Assembly: GCA_028873695.1 (NCBI GenBank)
Contig: JAPPNU010000024.1
Span: 90,975-154,974 of the forward strand
Source: Gemmatimonadota bacterium
Lineage (GTDB): Bacteria; Latescibacterota; UBA2968; GCA-2709665
Length of the DNA stretch: 64,000 nucleotides
Direction of reading: 5' to 3'
The notes below the pieces were generated by a model. The model did no database searches. It saw nothing but the letters and a program-made list of their open reading frames with translations, and had not been told where the DNA came from. Shown in pieces: positions 43,061 through 52,435 of this stretch (its first letter is position 1; the number at the start of each line of letters is the position of its first letter). The position numbers were made by a program, and so were the translations under genes.

Positions 43061-45508
43061 TTACGGCCGCGCACTTCCGATTCTGACCGGACCCCGCCTC
43101 CCCTTGAAGCGATCAAGGATCTCGAGTACGGCAGGCAGGACAACGACGGCCGCGACAAAACAGGTCAGAAGGCCGATCACGGCCAGTTTTCCGATAGAAT
43201 TCAAACCGGGATGCCTTGCCATGATCAGGCCGAAGAAGCCGATCATCGTCGTCATCATCGACACGAGCATCGCGCCTCCGGTATTCCGGAGGATCACAGG
43301 TATCGAATCCGCACCTTCCTCCTGATACCTGTGGAACAGGTGCACGCCGTTATCGATGCCCATCCCGATGATGGTGGGCAAGGCAACCATATTGTAGAAA
43401 TTCAACTTCATCCCGGTCAGGAACATGCTTCCGCACATCCAGATGGCGCCGCAGATCAGCGGCAACATAACCAGCAGCCCGTTTCGGACGCTTCTGAAAT
43501 CGATGAATACAATCAGGAAGACGACCAGGAGTGTAATGCCGATCGCCCACCTGCTGTCCCGGATCATCAACTTGAGCATATCCGCGAATATGATACTGGA
43601 ACTGGATGAGTAGAACGTCTTTCCGGATTCAGTCGTAATTACGTGGGTGTCGTTCGCGAATTCAATTGCCTGTCGTCCGTCCCGAAGTTGCACGCTGGGG
43701 TAAATGAAGGCAAAATGGGCGCGGCTGCCGTCTACCGTTGCAAATTTGCGCAGGATATTCTTCGGCAGGTCGTCCACGTGCAGCTTGTTCACTTCCATCA
43801 ATTCGCGCAACTCGTCCACTCGCTCCTTCTGCTCGCCCTTCAGCAACTTCGCGCCCTCGCCGTCCACCAGTTCGCGCAGTTCCGCGATCACCGTCAGTTT
43901 TTCGTCCTCCTGTTCGGGAAGGAAGGACCAGAGCGTTCGAATCTTGTCAATTGTCGGCGTAGGGTCCTCGGATGCGATCATGCCGTTAACCGCATCGACG
44001 ATTTCATCCAGCTCTTCTCTGCTGTCGGCCAGTACCACGCTTGGTGAATGCGATTCGCCTCTGAATTTCGAGAGCGAGTTGATCTTGTCTTTCACCTTTT
44101 TCGAAGTGGCAAGATTCGAACGCAAGTTGGTGAAGTCATATTCAAACTGGATCCGGTCGAGGTTGTATGCCAGGTAGACTGTAACGGCGATCGCAAACGC
44201 GAACACGACCGGCGCCATTGGAAAACGGCCCTTGCCGGCGCCCCTATGGTGTCCGAGCACCTGCCGCATCCGCACGAGCTTCAGGCGCTCGTCGGCAAGA
44301 ACGAGAAAAGCCGGAAGGACCATGGTCATTGACACCAGCGACATGATGATTCCGGTGCCGACGATAAAGCCGAATTCCGAGAATCCCTTGAAATCCGTTA
44401 TCGTCAGTGAATAGAACGCCATCGACGTGGTCATTGCGGCCGTCAGGATCGCCTGCCCCGTCTGAATCAGCATCGTCTCGACCGACTGTCTGACATCCAT
44501 ATTCGCCATTCGATCTTCCAGGTACCGGGAAAACATGTGAATGCCGAAGTCGATTCCCAGACCGAACAGGATCACGAACAGGAATCCGGTCATCGTGTTC
44601 AGGTTGCCGATCGCCCAATAGGTAATGGCAAAGGCCCATGTCAGCCCCATGACGAGAGGAATCGCAACAAAAAAAGCAGCCAGCGGCTGCCTGAAATAGA
44701 ACGTGAGGAGCAGGACGACACCTACAAAGCCGAAAATGACTGTCGACTCGATATCGTCAAGAATGACGTTATATTCATCGATCTTGTTCTTGTACGACCC
44801 TCCAATGGAGACGATCATTCCGGGATGGTAGGATACGGGATCAAGCGTCTGCACGGCACCCCGGATAACGCCGTACATCTCCTTGGCGAATCCGATATTG
44901 CTCACCGTTCCCGATGCCGTAACCTCCACGGCAACGATGGTACTGTCCGAATTGGTGTAATATACCTCGTGCCCGCGGTCTCCATTCTCCTTGTACTTCG
45001 ACTCGATATCCGAAAAATCCAGCGGTTCGTCGTCTTCGCCTTCGTCGAGACTGAAAAACATCGGGGATAACTTCAGCTTCTCCTGCCGGATGCGATCGTC
45101 GATTCGAAGCTGTATGTCCTCCAGGTCCTCGAGATCCATATACAGCAGCGCGTTTTCCTTGAAAAAATCCACTTCACGCTTGAAATCGACGTAATTTACG
45201 TATTTCCAGTACTTTTCGGCCCTCAGTTCAACAAACAGATCCTCCACGAATCGCCTGGATGCAGAGAAATCCCCGCACTCCGCCAGAACAACCAGGCTTC
45301 CCACGCCACCCAGTCGCGCCTTGATATCTTCCAGCGTCTTCACGCTGGGATAGTGTTCGGGGATCAGGGCCGCGATATCCGTCTCGAGGCGCTGGATCAG
45401 ACGATAGACAAAGAAACTGCAAAATATCGAAAGGAGAGTCGAAACGATAATAATGATGGCGTGCCGTCTATAGACAAAGTCCGCCAGAAACCTCAACCTA
45501 TCCTGCAT
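43061..45508 (-). CDS. MMPL/RND family lipid transporter (HpnN-like)
   Basis: The 815-residue product has 12 membrane helices in two halves, each with a large periplasmic loop. The RND-type motif G-I-D-F-G-I-H-M-F-S-R-Y in the first half and G-I-D-N-G-V-H-L-F-H-R-Y-Q-E-E-G in the second show the family duplication. HpnN and MmpL proteins move hopanoids, mycolates and other lipids outward using proton force. The gene starts three bases after the MlaC-like gene, the last member of an operon that also holds a cytidylyltransferase fusion and a TolC protein. Its cargo is probably a lipid, and a terminator follows. Confidence 0.85.
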   Translation of the reverse strand: MQDRLRFLADFVYRRHAIIIIVSTLLSIFCSFFVYRLIQRLETDIAALIPEHYPSVKTLEDIKARLGGVGSLVVLAECGDFSASRRFVEDLFVELRAEKYWKYVNYVDFKREVDFFKENALLYMDLEDLEDIQLRIDDRIRQEKLKLSPMFFSLDEGEDDEPLDFSDIESKYKENGDRGHEVYYTNSDSTIVAVEVTASGTVSNIGFAKEMYGVIRGAVQTLDPVSYHPGMIVSIGGSYKNKIDEYNVILDDIESTVIFGFVGVVLLLTFYFRQPLAAFFVAIPLVMGLTWAFAITYWAIGNLNTMTGFLFVILFGLGIDFGIHMFSRYLEDRMANMDVRQSVETMLIQTGQAILTAAMTTSMAFYSLTITDFKGFSEFGFIVGTGIIMSLVSMTMVLPAFLVLADERLKLVRMRQVLGHHRGAGKGRFPMAPVVFAFAIAVTVYLAYNLDRIQFEYDFTNLRSNLATSKKVKDKINSLSKFRGESHSPSVVLADSREELDEIVDAVNGMIASEDPTPTIDKIRTLWSFLPEQEDEKLTVIAELRELVDGEGAKLLKGEQKERVDELRELMEVNKLHVDDLPKNILRKFATVDGSRAHFAFIYPSVQLRDGRQAIEFANDTHVITTESGKTFYSSSSSIIFADMLKLMIRDSRWAIGITLLVVFLIVFIDFRSVRNGLLVMLPLICGAIWMCGSMFLTGMKLNFYNMVALPTIIGMGIDNGVHLFHRYQEEGADSIPVILRNTGGAMLVSMMTTMIGFFGLIMARHPGLNSIGKLAVIGLLTCFVAAVVVLPAVLEILDRFKGRRGPVRIGSARP

Positions 45509-45511
45509 GAA

Positions 45512-46135
45512 TCATTCCTTCCCTTTCCCGTCTGCCTCGTCCTCGTTCAGCTTGTCTCTGAGTTTATTCACAAGGCCCTCGTACGACGACTTCCGGATTT
45601 CCTTGTAGAACTGAGACCGGTTGTTTCTGGCAACGCTCAGATCGTCAATCACCATATCGTAAACCAGCCACTCTTCATTGACCGGGTGGAGCTTGTAGTC
45701 GATGTGGCTCTGCTCGTCCTTGTAATGGACGACCGTCCGAACGACGCCTTCCGTACTGTCGACCTCCGAGCCCACGTACTCGATTTTCTCGGATTTCGTA
45801 TACAGCTTCGGGTCCGCGTAATTCCTGACGATCAGACGCCTGCACAGGTCCGCGAATTCAGCCTGCTCTGCCTCGGTGCGCCGCTGCCAGTGACGCCCCA
45901 ACGCGACCATGCCGAACCGGCGGAAATCGAACATGGCTTCGACGATCGCCCTCAACTGCTCCCGCTCTTCGGCCGTCTCTCCGGCAGTTTCCGAATTCAC
46001 GATCGCCTTTATTGACCTGTCCCGTTCCTTCATCGACCGGAGCAACCGTTCAGCCTGGTCCGCACCCCGGGCGAGACCATCGCCCAATAAGCAAACAAAG
46101 GCATAAAACACAATAATATACGACAATATTCTCAT
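45512..46135 (-). CDS. MlaC/Ttg2D/HpnM-like periplasmic lipid-binding protein
   Basis: The 207-residue product has a short signal peptide (I-I-V-F-Y-A-F-V-C-L-L then a cleavage near A-R-G-A) and the MlaC family core F-D-F-R-R-F-G-M-V-A-L-G-R-H-W followed by E-Q-A-E-F-A. MlaC and HpnM carry phospholipid or hopanoid between membranes. It sits directly before an MMPL transporter, the same order as hpnM-hpnN. AAGGAAC lies nine bases before the ATG. A periplasmic lipid-chaperone role is likely. No MlaA, MlaD or ABC subunits are nearby. Confidence 0.78.
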   Translation of the reverse strand: MRILSYIIVFYAFVCLLGDGLARGADQAERLLRSMKERDRSIKAIVNSETAGETAEEREQLRAIVEAMFDFRRFGMVALGRHWQRRTEAEQAEFADLCRRLIVRNYADPKLYTKSEKIEYVGSEVDSTEGVVRTVVHYKDEQSHIDYKLHPVNEEWLVYDMVIDDLSVARNNRSQFYKEIRKSSYEGLVNKLRDKLNEDEADGKGKE

Positions 46136-46249
46136 TTTATCCAGTTCCTTTTTCGGCCAGAAACAAAACGACCCGGCACAAGAAAACCCTTCCGGCCGGC
46201 TCGGTACCCGTTCAATCCTCCGATAATTTGCCTGCAGGCATCTTTCTCT

Positions 46250-47689
46250 TCAATCCGCCTTTCCCGAAACCAGCTTTTCCGCTTCCGTGGTGCGGGTTCG
46301 CAAGATGTGTCCGATGAATCCGAAAACAGCGCTCACGACCAGGCCTGACCCAAGCACGAAAATCCAGAAAATCGCCTCGAGGCAGTTCAGAACTGCCAGG
46401 ACGCAGAACAGCGCGGCGAAGAAGTCCCGGCGGCACGCGAACTTCAATCCGCAATAGATCCGGTGCAAATAGCCGCGACGCTCTTCCGGTACTTCGCTTG
46501 AAAAACCCATATTGAAACTTACGATGCTTCCCGATCCGCTTTGCTTCAGGTAAACGCAGATGAGCAGGACCGCGAGTACATTCAACGCAAGTGCGATGAA
46601 GCCCAGCGCGATGACGACCGGTTCCGTCGTCAATTTGTACATCCCGTATATGACGCCTGAGAAGAATCCAAGATAAGATACGTTGTCCGCAACCGTATCC
46701 AACCATTCCCCGAAGCGGGATCCTGCAAACTTGAGCGAGGCGATCTCGCCGTCGCAGCCGTCAATAATGGACGCAAACTGGAATAGCAGCCCGCCCAGCG
46801 CTACGTACAAATGGCTCCCGTCCGCCATCGCCCAGCCGGCCAGAAAGGTCACCAACATTGCGGCGATTGAGATCTGGTTGGGCGTCACCGGCGTCTTTAC
46901 CAGGATTCTTGAAATCCAGGCGGACACCTTCCTGTTGAAATTCCGCGACACAATTCCGTCAGTCGGCTTGCCCAGGCGGCCAAACAATGCCGATTCCCCA
47001 TGGCGCAACGCGTCCGGTGTATCCACGTCCTGCCAGAACAGACCTTCAATGTCAACCGCCTTCATGTAACCTCGGGACGCGATGATGCGGACGCCGCCCG
47101 AGAGCGTATCGTCGCCTGCGGCAATGGCAAGCTCCAGGCCGTCGAACAGCGCCGGACTGCAGAGAAATATACCCGTATCCACGGCGTCGTATTTGCTCAG
47201 CGCCTTGCCGATCTTCTGGATCCGGTCGCCTTCCAGGACGACCTTGGTTGCGTCGTCCAGATCCTGGATGCCTTCCAGCCGGGTGTCGATGCACAACGCC
47301 GATTCGCCGGCGCCCAGCAACTGACGCCGCATGCGGGTGATTACCCTCGGCTCGAACAGATGGTCCGCCATCAACAGAAGAAACGCGCCATCCACATAAT
47401 CTCGCGCTTTCAGAACGGAGAGACCATTACCCCGCCGCCAATCCGGATTTTCAACCCAGTCTATATCCACGTCGATCTGCGGGTCGTTTGCGACGGCTTC
47501 ACGTATTTCGTCGCCCCGATAGCCGATGACAACGGCGAACTCCGAGATACCGGCCCGTTTCGCGGTCAATATGGCCCTCTTGAGCAATCCGACGCCGGCC
47601 ACTTTAACCAGCGGCTTCGGGCGGCCGCGTCCGTGACCGTTCAGTCGGCTGCCCATTCCGGCAGCAATAATCACCGCCTTATCTACCAT
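46250..47689 (-). CDS. Cytidylyltransferase / CDP-alcohol phosphatidyltransferase fusion (IPCT-DIPPS-like)
   Basis: The 479-residue product joins an N-terminal nucleotidyltransferase (about 1-235; A-I-I-A-A-G-M-G-S-R-L and R-P-K-P-L, M-A-D-H) to a C-terminal membrane CDP-alcohol transferase (about 250-479). The latter has the metal motif D-G-C-D-G-E-I-A-S-L-K and G-S-R-F-G-E-W-L-D-T-V-A-D. This is the layout of IPCT/DIPPS, which makes CDP-inositol and couples it to inositol phosphate in di-myo-inositol phosphate synthesis. In bacteria with lipid genes nearby the acceptor may be a different alcohol or diglyceride. The A-R following D-G in the usual motif is A-S-L-K here. A GGGGAGGG precedes the ATG. 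Confidence 0.72.
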   Translation of the reverse strand: MVDKAVIIAAGMGSRLNGHGRGRPKPLVKVAGVGLLKRAILTAKRAGISEFAVVIGYRGDEIREAVANDPQIDVDIDWVENPDWRRGNGLSVLKARDYVDGAFLLLMADHLFEPRVITRMRRQLLGAGESALCIDTRLEGIQDLDDATKVVLEGDRIQKIGKALSKYDAVDTGIFLCSPALFDGLELAIAAGDDTLSGGVRIIASRGYMKAVDIEGLFWQDVDTPDALRHGESALFGRLGKPTDGIVSRNFNRKVSAWISRILVKTPVTPNQISIAAMLVTFLAGWAMADGSHLYVALGGLLFQFASIIDGCDGEIASLKFAGSRFGEWLDTVADNVSYLGFFSGVIYGMYKLTTEPVVIALGFIALALNVLAVLLICVYLKQSGSGSIVSFNMGFSSEVPEERRGYLHRIYCGLKFACRRDFFAALFCVLAVLNCLEAIFWIFVLGSGLVVSAVFGFIGHILRTRTTEAEKLVSGKAD

Positions 47690-47703
47690 TGCACCCTCCC
47701 CGT

Positions 47704-49083
47704 TTACTGCAGAATCGAATTACCCGTCGCGCGCCGCAATGCCACCCAGGCAAGATTGAACTCCAACACAGCCTGATAGTACTTTGCGCGAATAATGCCG
47801 TATTCCTTGACCGCATCGACCATCTCTCCCGCCTCTTCCAACCCGGCGTTGAATCCATCCCTTGCCGAAATAAACCACCGACGGGTCGACCGACGGGCGT
47901 CCCGTGCCGCACCGATATTGGCTTTCGCCTCAATGAGCGACCGATAGGCGCCTTCGATCTCCAGCCGTGCGCCCTGCACCGCCAACCGGGCCTGATAGCC
48001 CAGTTTTTCGTAGGACAGACGGGCTTCCTTCACTCTTGCTCTTGTACTCGCGAATGACAATGACTGCCGGAAGCCAAGTACGGCGCCTAACTCTGTCACG
48101 TTAAACTCGTCTTTCAGAAACGGGTTCCGCTGGCGGTCCCTGTTCGGCGCAATCCCGTATCTGAACCGCCCGGCCACGAAAACCTGCGGAAACAGGTCGG
48201 TTCGGACGGCGCGCACCTGCGCCGACCGCGTCCGAAGCACTTCACGAAGTTGACCCAGGTCCGGTCGCCCCTCGACAAGCGACAGATAGTACTCCAGCGG
48301 ACGGATCTGAACGTCGACCGGCCTCAGACTTCCGTCCGCGAGAACAAGGGAATCGGTCTGAGAAAGCCCAACGAGAATTCGGAGCGCCGACCGCGCGAGC
48401 GCCTGACTCTTGACAACCTTGTTTGCATTTTCCTCCACGTCGTACACGAACCTGTCAAGACGGTGCAGATCCGTATACGTAAAATCTCCTGTATCCGCTT
48501 CCAGCTTTTCCACGATCGTTCGACGCGCCCGGTCGATCTCCGCCCGCGACTCATGCGCCAGGTCCCTTAGCTGATTTGCCAACAGAAGCAGATAGTAGGC
48601 CCTGGCAACCTGCTGCTCCAGGTCGAATCGGGACCGGTCAAGTCCGGCGCGCTGCGCGCCGATCCCGCCGGATGCCGCTTCGACTGCCGCATCGAGCTTA
48701 CCGAAGGTGAAGACTGGCTGAACCAGCGACAGTTCGGTGCTCGTAAACACGCTCATCCGCCGCCAGTTGCTCACGCCTGTAAGCGCGTCGCCTCGCGCCT
48801 CCGGCGAGGGCCCGAATATCCATGTAAAATCCACACTGGGAAGAAATCGCGCAGCATGAACCTGTCGGAGCCTGTTCTCCGCGATCTGCAGGTCCGCCTC
48901 GGCGGCCTGAATGGACGGACTCGACGCCAATGCCATCCGTACGCACCCGGCGAGATCGTATGGGCGCTGTCCGGATTCGGAATAACAGGGACGGATACCG
49001 ATCCCTATAACGCAGATCAGGACAGTTGTAACAGGAAACGTCGCCAGGTGTGAAATTTTACGACATGTGTGGGAAAATTGCAA
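47704..49083 (-). CDS. TolC family outer-membrane efflux/export protein
   Basis: I place the start at TTG 49083 because GGAGG lies five bases upstream and a signal peptide follows (H-L-A-T-F-P-V-T-T-V-L-I-C-V-I, cleavage near C-Y-S). A longer frame opens at 49173, with ATG at 49110. The 459-residue product has two tandem OEP repeats with coiled-coil helices (A-E-A-D-L-Q-I-A-E-N-R-L-R-Q-V, later R-A-R-R-T-I-V-E-K-L). It would form the outer-membrane duct of an export machine. The gene starts the cytidylyltransferase-MlaC-MMPL run, with 14 bp to the next gene. No adaptor (HlyD/AcrA) gene is visible, so MMPL and TolC may work without one or with one encoded elsewhere. Confidence 0.8.
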   Translation of the reverse strand: MQFSHTCRKISHLATFPVTTVLICVIGIGIRPCYSESGQRPYDLAGCVRMALASSPSIQAAEADLQIAENRLRQVHAARFLPSVDFTWIFGPSPEARGDALTGVSNWRRMSVFTSTELSLVQPVFTFGKLDAAVEAASGGIGAQRAGLDRSRFDLEQQVARAYYLLLLANQLRDLAHESRAEIDRARRTIVEKLEADTGDFTYTDLHRLDRFVYDVEENANKVVKSQALARSALRILVGLSQTDSLVLADGSLRPVDVQIRPLEYYLSLVEGRPDLGQLREVLRTRSAQVRAVRTDLFPQVFVAGRFRYGIAPNRDRQRNPFLKDEFNVTELGAVLGFRQSLSFASTRARVKEARLSYEKLGYQARLAVQGARLEIEGAYRSLIEAKANIGAARDARRSTRRWFISARDGFNAGLEEAGEMVDAVKEYGIIRAKYYQAVLEFNLAWVALRRATGNSILQ

Positions 49084-49255
49084 CGCCTCCTCCGTAATCC
49101 TCCCGGACATACGGCGTGTGCGATTAAGCGACAAGAGAAGAAAAACATATGTTTTTATTAATGTTGACTTCATTCAAGTCGAGTCGTGTTTATTGCAGAA
49201 TCACCAATTATGTAGCGAATGCCGTGCCACGAAATAGTGAATCTGCAAACCGCCT

Positions 49256-50512
49256 TCAGACGCTCAGCGCTTCGAATATAATGGCCTGAACGCGCCGGGA
49301 TACCTCGACGGCGTCGTGCCGTTGAACCGCCGAAACGCGGGCGGCCGTACCCATTCGCCGTCGCAATCCCCTGTTCTCGACCACCCTGAGGATGGTATCC
49401 GCGAGACCGGAGGCGTCGTTCGGCTTCACCAGGAATCCGTTGTAACCATCCCTGATCAACTCCGGGACGCCGCCCGTTGCGGACCCGACCACCGGTGTTC
49501 CAAGCGCCAGAGATTCGATAACGCTGCGGGGACAGGGGTCGGGCGCCACGGATGGCACGAGCGTGACGTCCATATCCTTCAGATACGGTCGGACGTCGGC
49601 CCGGAATCCCGTAAACAGAACCCGTCCGAAGTACCGTCCGTTGGCCACTTCGCGGCGATAGCGATCCAGAAGGTCCAACGACCGTTGCGGGCTCCCGCCG
49701 ACAACCACCAGAACGACGTCCTTGCGATGCGCCAGCACACGCTTCATCGCCGACAGCAGGATGTCGATGCCCTTCCACTCGACGATGCGCCCGACGAATC
49801 CCAGAACCACTTCGTCCGGTCCGATTCGATACATCCTGCGCACACAGCCCTGAACGGCCTCAGGACTGAAACTGGCCAGGTCCGCGCCATTGTATACAAC
49901 CTGGACCTTTTCTCTAACTGACGGGAAATTACCCGCGCACGCGTCGGATACCGCGACGATTCTTACCACGCTTGCAGACCGCGCGAGCCTGTCGAAAAAC
50001 CACCCTCTGAAGGTCTTTCCGTAAAGCGTTCGGCAGTGCCAGATGACCGGAGTCCCGGACACCATGCCGGCTACGGTGCCCATCAGTTTCACCATCATCT
50101 GGTTGCAATAGATCAGCCCTACATTCTCCCTGCCGACCATGCGAACCAGTTCGAACGTAAACCGTATCCCGTCGATCGCGTTCAGAACTATCGACGCCAT
50201 TGTGCAGACGCGGTTCCGGCCCCGGAACCGCATCTCCGCCAGACGCTCCTTCAACCGGGGTTCGATACGGTATTGGACGCGGATCTGCTCAAGCCTGCTT
50301 TTCAGCACACCTTCGTTGGGCATGACGACCAGTGGCTCGAGCACGGCTGAATCGAGGTGTTTCAACAGGTAGAAGAGACTGTTCCCGGCCCCCCCTCGCC
50401 CCGTACAACCTGTCAGAAACAGCACCTTGATCCTTCCGGCATCCTTACCCGCGCAAAAAACGGGCGACGATTCAAACGCCTCGTCGCCCATTCCGGCAAA
50501 ACGTCCGGTCAT
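49256..50512 (-). CDS. Glycosyltransferase family 4 protein
   Basis: The 418-residue product fits GT4. The acceptor half has G-G-A-G-N-S-L-F-Y-L-L-K, and the donor half has G-F-V-G-R-I-V-E-W-K-G-I-D and P-R-S-V-I-E-S-L-A-L-G-T-P-V-V-G-S with the conserved E-x7-E area. It would transfer a sugar from a nucleotide donor to a lipid or polymer in the cytoplasm. Its ATG overlaps the previous TGA as TGATG (50510-50514), a mark of coupled translation. The gene stands before the TolC-cytidylyltransferase run; a shared operon is likely. M8 is a possible later start. Confidence 0.8.
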   Translation of the reverse strand: MTGRFAGMGDEAFESSPVFCAGKDAGRIKVLFLTGCTGRGGAGNSLFYLLKHLDSAVLEPLVVMPNEGVLKSRLEQIRVQYRIEPRLKERLAEMRFRGRNRVCTMASIVLNAIDGIRFTFELVRMVGRENVGLIYCNQMMVKLMGTVAGMVSGTPVIWHCRTLYGKTFRGWFFDRLARSASVVRIVAVSDACAGNFPSVREKVQVVYNGADLASFSPEAVQGCVRRMYRIGPDEVVLGFVGRIVEWKGIDILLSAMKRVLAHRKDVVLVVVGGSPQRSLDLLDRYRREVANGRYFGRVLFTGFRADVRPYLKDMDVTLVPSVAPDPCPRSVIESLALGTPVVGSATGGVPELIRDGYNGFLVKPNDASGLADTILRVVENRGLRRRMGTAARVSAVQRHDAVEVSRRVQAIIFEALSV

Positions 50513-52143
50513 CAGTTCAGCCGCCTGATAATGTGATACCCCAGAGGTGTCTGTACGACCCCGCTGGTCTCGCCCACCCGCAATTTCAGCACCGCTTCCT
50601 CAAACGCCGGATTCAGATCGCCCGGCGAAAAGAACCCCAGGTCGCCCCCGGTTTCCGCAGAAGAATCGCTGGAGTGCTGGCGCGCAAGGACTCTGAAGTC
50701 CTCGCCCGCCTTGAGCTTATCCAGGATTTCCCGCGCCTTCACTTCGGTTTCAACGAGAATATGGTACGCCCAGAGCTTTCCGGACTGTATCCCGTCGATT
50801 TCGTCGATTTTCATCTGCGCCGCGCCCGCGATTTCTTCGTTCGGGCTGTACGCCATTGCTTTTTCGAAGGCGCGCCTGGCTTGATCGAACTCCCGCCTCG
50901 AAGTTCGGGCAAGGCCGATGTTGAAGAGTACGCCGGCGTTCGTGGAATCTACCGCCAAAGCCCTGTTGTAGACCACAAGGGCCGAGTCCAGGTCCTGCAG
51001 TTCCGCGTAGATCAGGGCAAGATCGCCGTAGGGTTCAAGCACGTTCGGGTTCGAACCGATCGTTGCTTCGAGCGCCGACTTCGCCTGCCCCAAATCTCCC
51101 TTCTGGAGATAAACCTGCGCGACTCCGTACTCGAGACGCGCACGCAAGGACTCGGGCGCAATCTCCATGAGCAGCCGATACTCGTCCAGCGCGAGTTCCC
51201 ATTTCTGCTGAACCGTATACAGGCGCGCCAGCGCTGAACGGGTATCCAGGTCCCGCGGTTCCAACTGAGACACCTTCTCCCACGCTCTCCTCGCGACCTC
51301 CAGTGAGTCCACCTCGACAGCCATCTGACCCATGGAACGATGCACCTCGGGATCGTCCGGCGCCAATAGAGCAGCCTGCCGGTATGCGGCGAAGGCAGCC
51401 TCGGTTCGCCGCATCGAATGATAGATCGCGCCCTTGTTAACCAGCAGGGAAACATCGTTCGGATTCTTCTCGAGTTCCTTCTCCAGCACCGAAATTGCCC
51501 GTTCGTACAACAGATTCGCATCCTGAGGTCTACCCAATGCCGCGTAGATCTGCCCCTGATTAATCATCAGAACCACGCTTTCAGGGTTGTTCTTCAGTCC
51601 CTCATCGAAGACCGAAAGCGCTTTATTGGGGTCCTTCAGCGCGACGTGCAGCCCCGCCAGGGACTGGTAGGCTTCTATGTTTCCGGGATCCAGTGAAATC
51701 GCGGCCCTCAGATCCTGAACCGCCAGCCCGGGATTGCCGGCCTCCTGATAGAGTATGGCCCTGTCCATCAGCAGGAGTACGGAATTCGGAATCTGCGTTA
51801 TTCCCCGGTTCAATACGTCCAGCGCTTCGGGACCCCTGTTGAGTTGCGCATGAATCCTGAATAGCGCGTCGTAAGGCGCTTCAAGATTCGGTCCCAGCTC
51901 AATCGCCGTCTCAAAGGCATCGATTGCGCCTTCCGGCTGTCCCAACTGCGCGTACACCATGCCGAGGACGCCGTGAGCGTTCGCGCTGTCAGGAAATGTC
52001 TTTGCGAACAGATGGGCCGTTGCGAGCGCGGAGTCGGCACGTCCGTGAGCGCCATGCGCGCCGATCTCCGCCAGGAAGTCTCTGGCAGTTGCGTCCTCAC
52101 ACCAGAGAACCAGGCAACATGCTACAGCAATCGTCCGTTTCAA
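50512..52143 (-). CDS. TPR protein with C-terminal parvulin (PpiC/SurA-type) isomerase domain
   Basis: From TTG at 52143 (GGAGG three bases before) the product has 543 residues. A signal peptide near the N-terminus (I-A-V-A-C-C-L-V-L-W) is followed by about ten TPR units with A-Y-Q-S-L-A-G-L-H-V-like patterns (about 20-430). A parvulin domain closes the protein (about 458-543) with G-D-L-G-F-F-S-P-G-D-L and G-Y-H-I-I. It would be a periplasmic chaperone or prolyl isomerase that binds partners through TPRs, similar in concept to SurA. It is the first gene of the likely envelope operon. The longer open frame to 52437 would place the start inside the divergent promoter region and lacks a ribosome site. 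Confidence 0.78.
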   Translation of the reverse strand: MKRTIAVACCLVLWCEDATARDFLAEIGAHGAHGRADSALATAHLFAKTFPDSANAHGVLGMVYAQLGQPEGAIDAFETAIELGPNLEAPYDALFRIHAQLNRGPEALDVLNRGITQIPNSVLLLMDRAILYQEAGNPGLAVQDLRAAISLDPGNIEAYQSLAGLHVALKDPNKALSVFDEGLKNNPESVVLMINQGQIYAALGRPQDANLLYERAISVLEKELEKNPNDVSLLVNKGAIYHSMRRTEAAFAAYRQAALLAPDDPEVHRSMGQMAVEVDSLEVARRAWEKVSQLEPRDLDTRSALARLYTVQQKWELALDEYRLLMEIAPESLRARLEYGVAQVYLQKGDLGQAKSALEATIGSNPNVLEPYGDLALIYAELQDLDSALVVYNRALAVDSTNAGVLFNIGLARTSRREFDQARRAFEKAMAYSPNEEIAGAAQMKIDEIDGIQSGKLWAYHILVETEVKAREILDKLKAGEDFRVLARQHSSDSSAETGGDLGFFSPGDLNPAFEEAVLKLRVGETSGVVQTPLGYHIIRRLN

Positions 52144-52228
52144 CCGACCGCCTCCATTTGTAAGAGTTATTCCGAAGTTTCTTCCCGACGACCCCGGACC
52201 GCTCCGGCTCGGTTCGCCCTCGAATACC

Positions 52229-52257
52229 TTGACATGATTCAGGAATCCCCTTATTAT
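52229..52257 (+). promoter_or_regulatory. sigma70 promoter of the SdpI-like/EamA unit
   Basis: TTGACA (52229-52234, perfect) and TATTAT (52252-52257, 5 of 6) are 17 bp apart. Transcription from about 52264 excludes the ORF start at 52256 and points to a later start for the next gene. Confidence 0.7.
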
Positions 52258-52435
52258 GCCGAGGTCTTCAATTCGCCGGGCGCGGCGGGTAGCGATTTTC
52301 AGGTACACCAACCGCGTTGCACGCCGTCGCGTCAATCTCATGGCGACGATAGCGTCCGGTCCGCCAGGGGCGAAATCCGACAGGGATCCCCGGCCCCGCG
52401 ACGACCGCGCACCCGAACCTACGGTTCTCCCAGAC

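Noticed and set aside
46224..46240. Palindrome TGCCTGCAGGCA near the end of the cytidylyltransferase gene
   Set aside because: It is only 12 bp, has no T run and no second copy nearby, so it is not enough to call an operator or terminator.
52256..52435. ATG at 52256 as start of the SdpI-like gene
   Set aside because: It lies in or before the -10 box of the promoter at 52229-52257, and the extension is Arg-rich without any domain.
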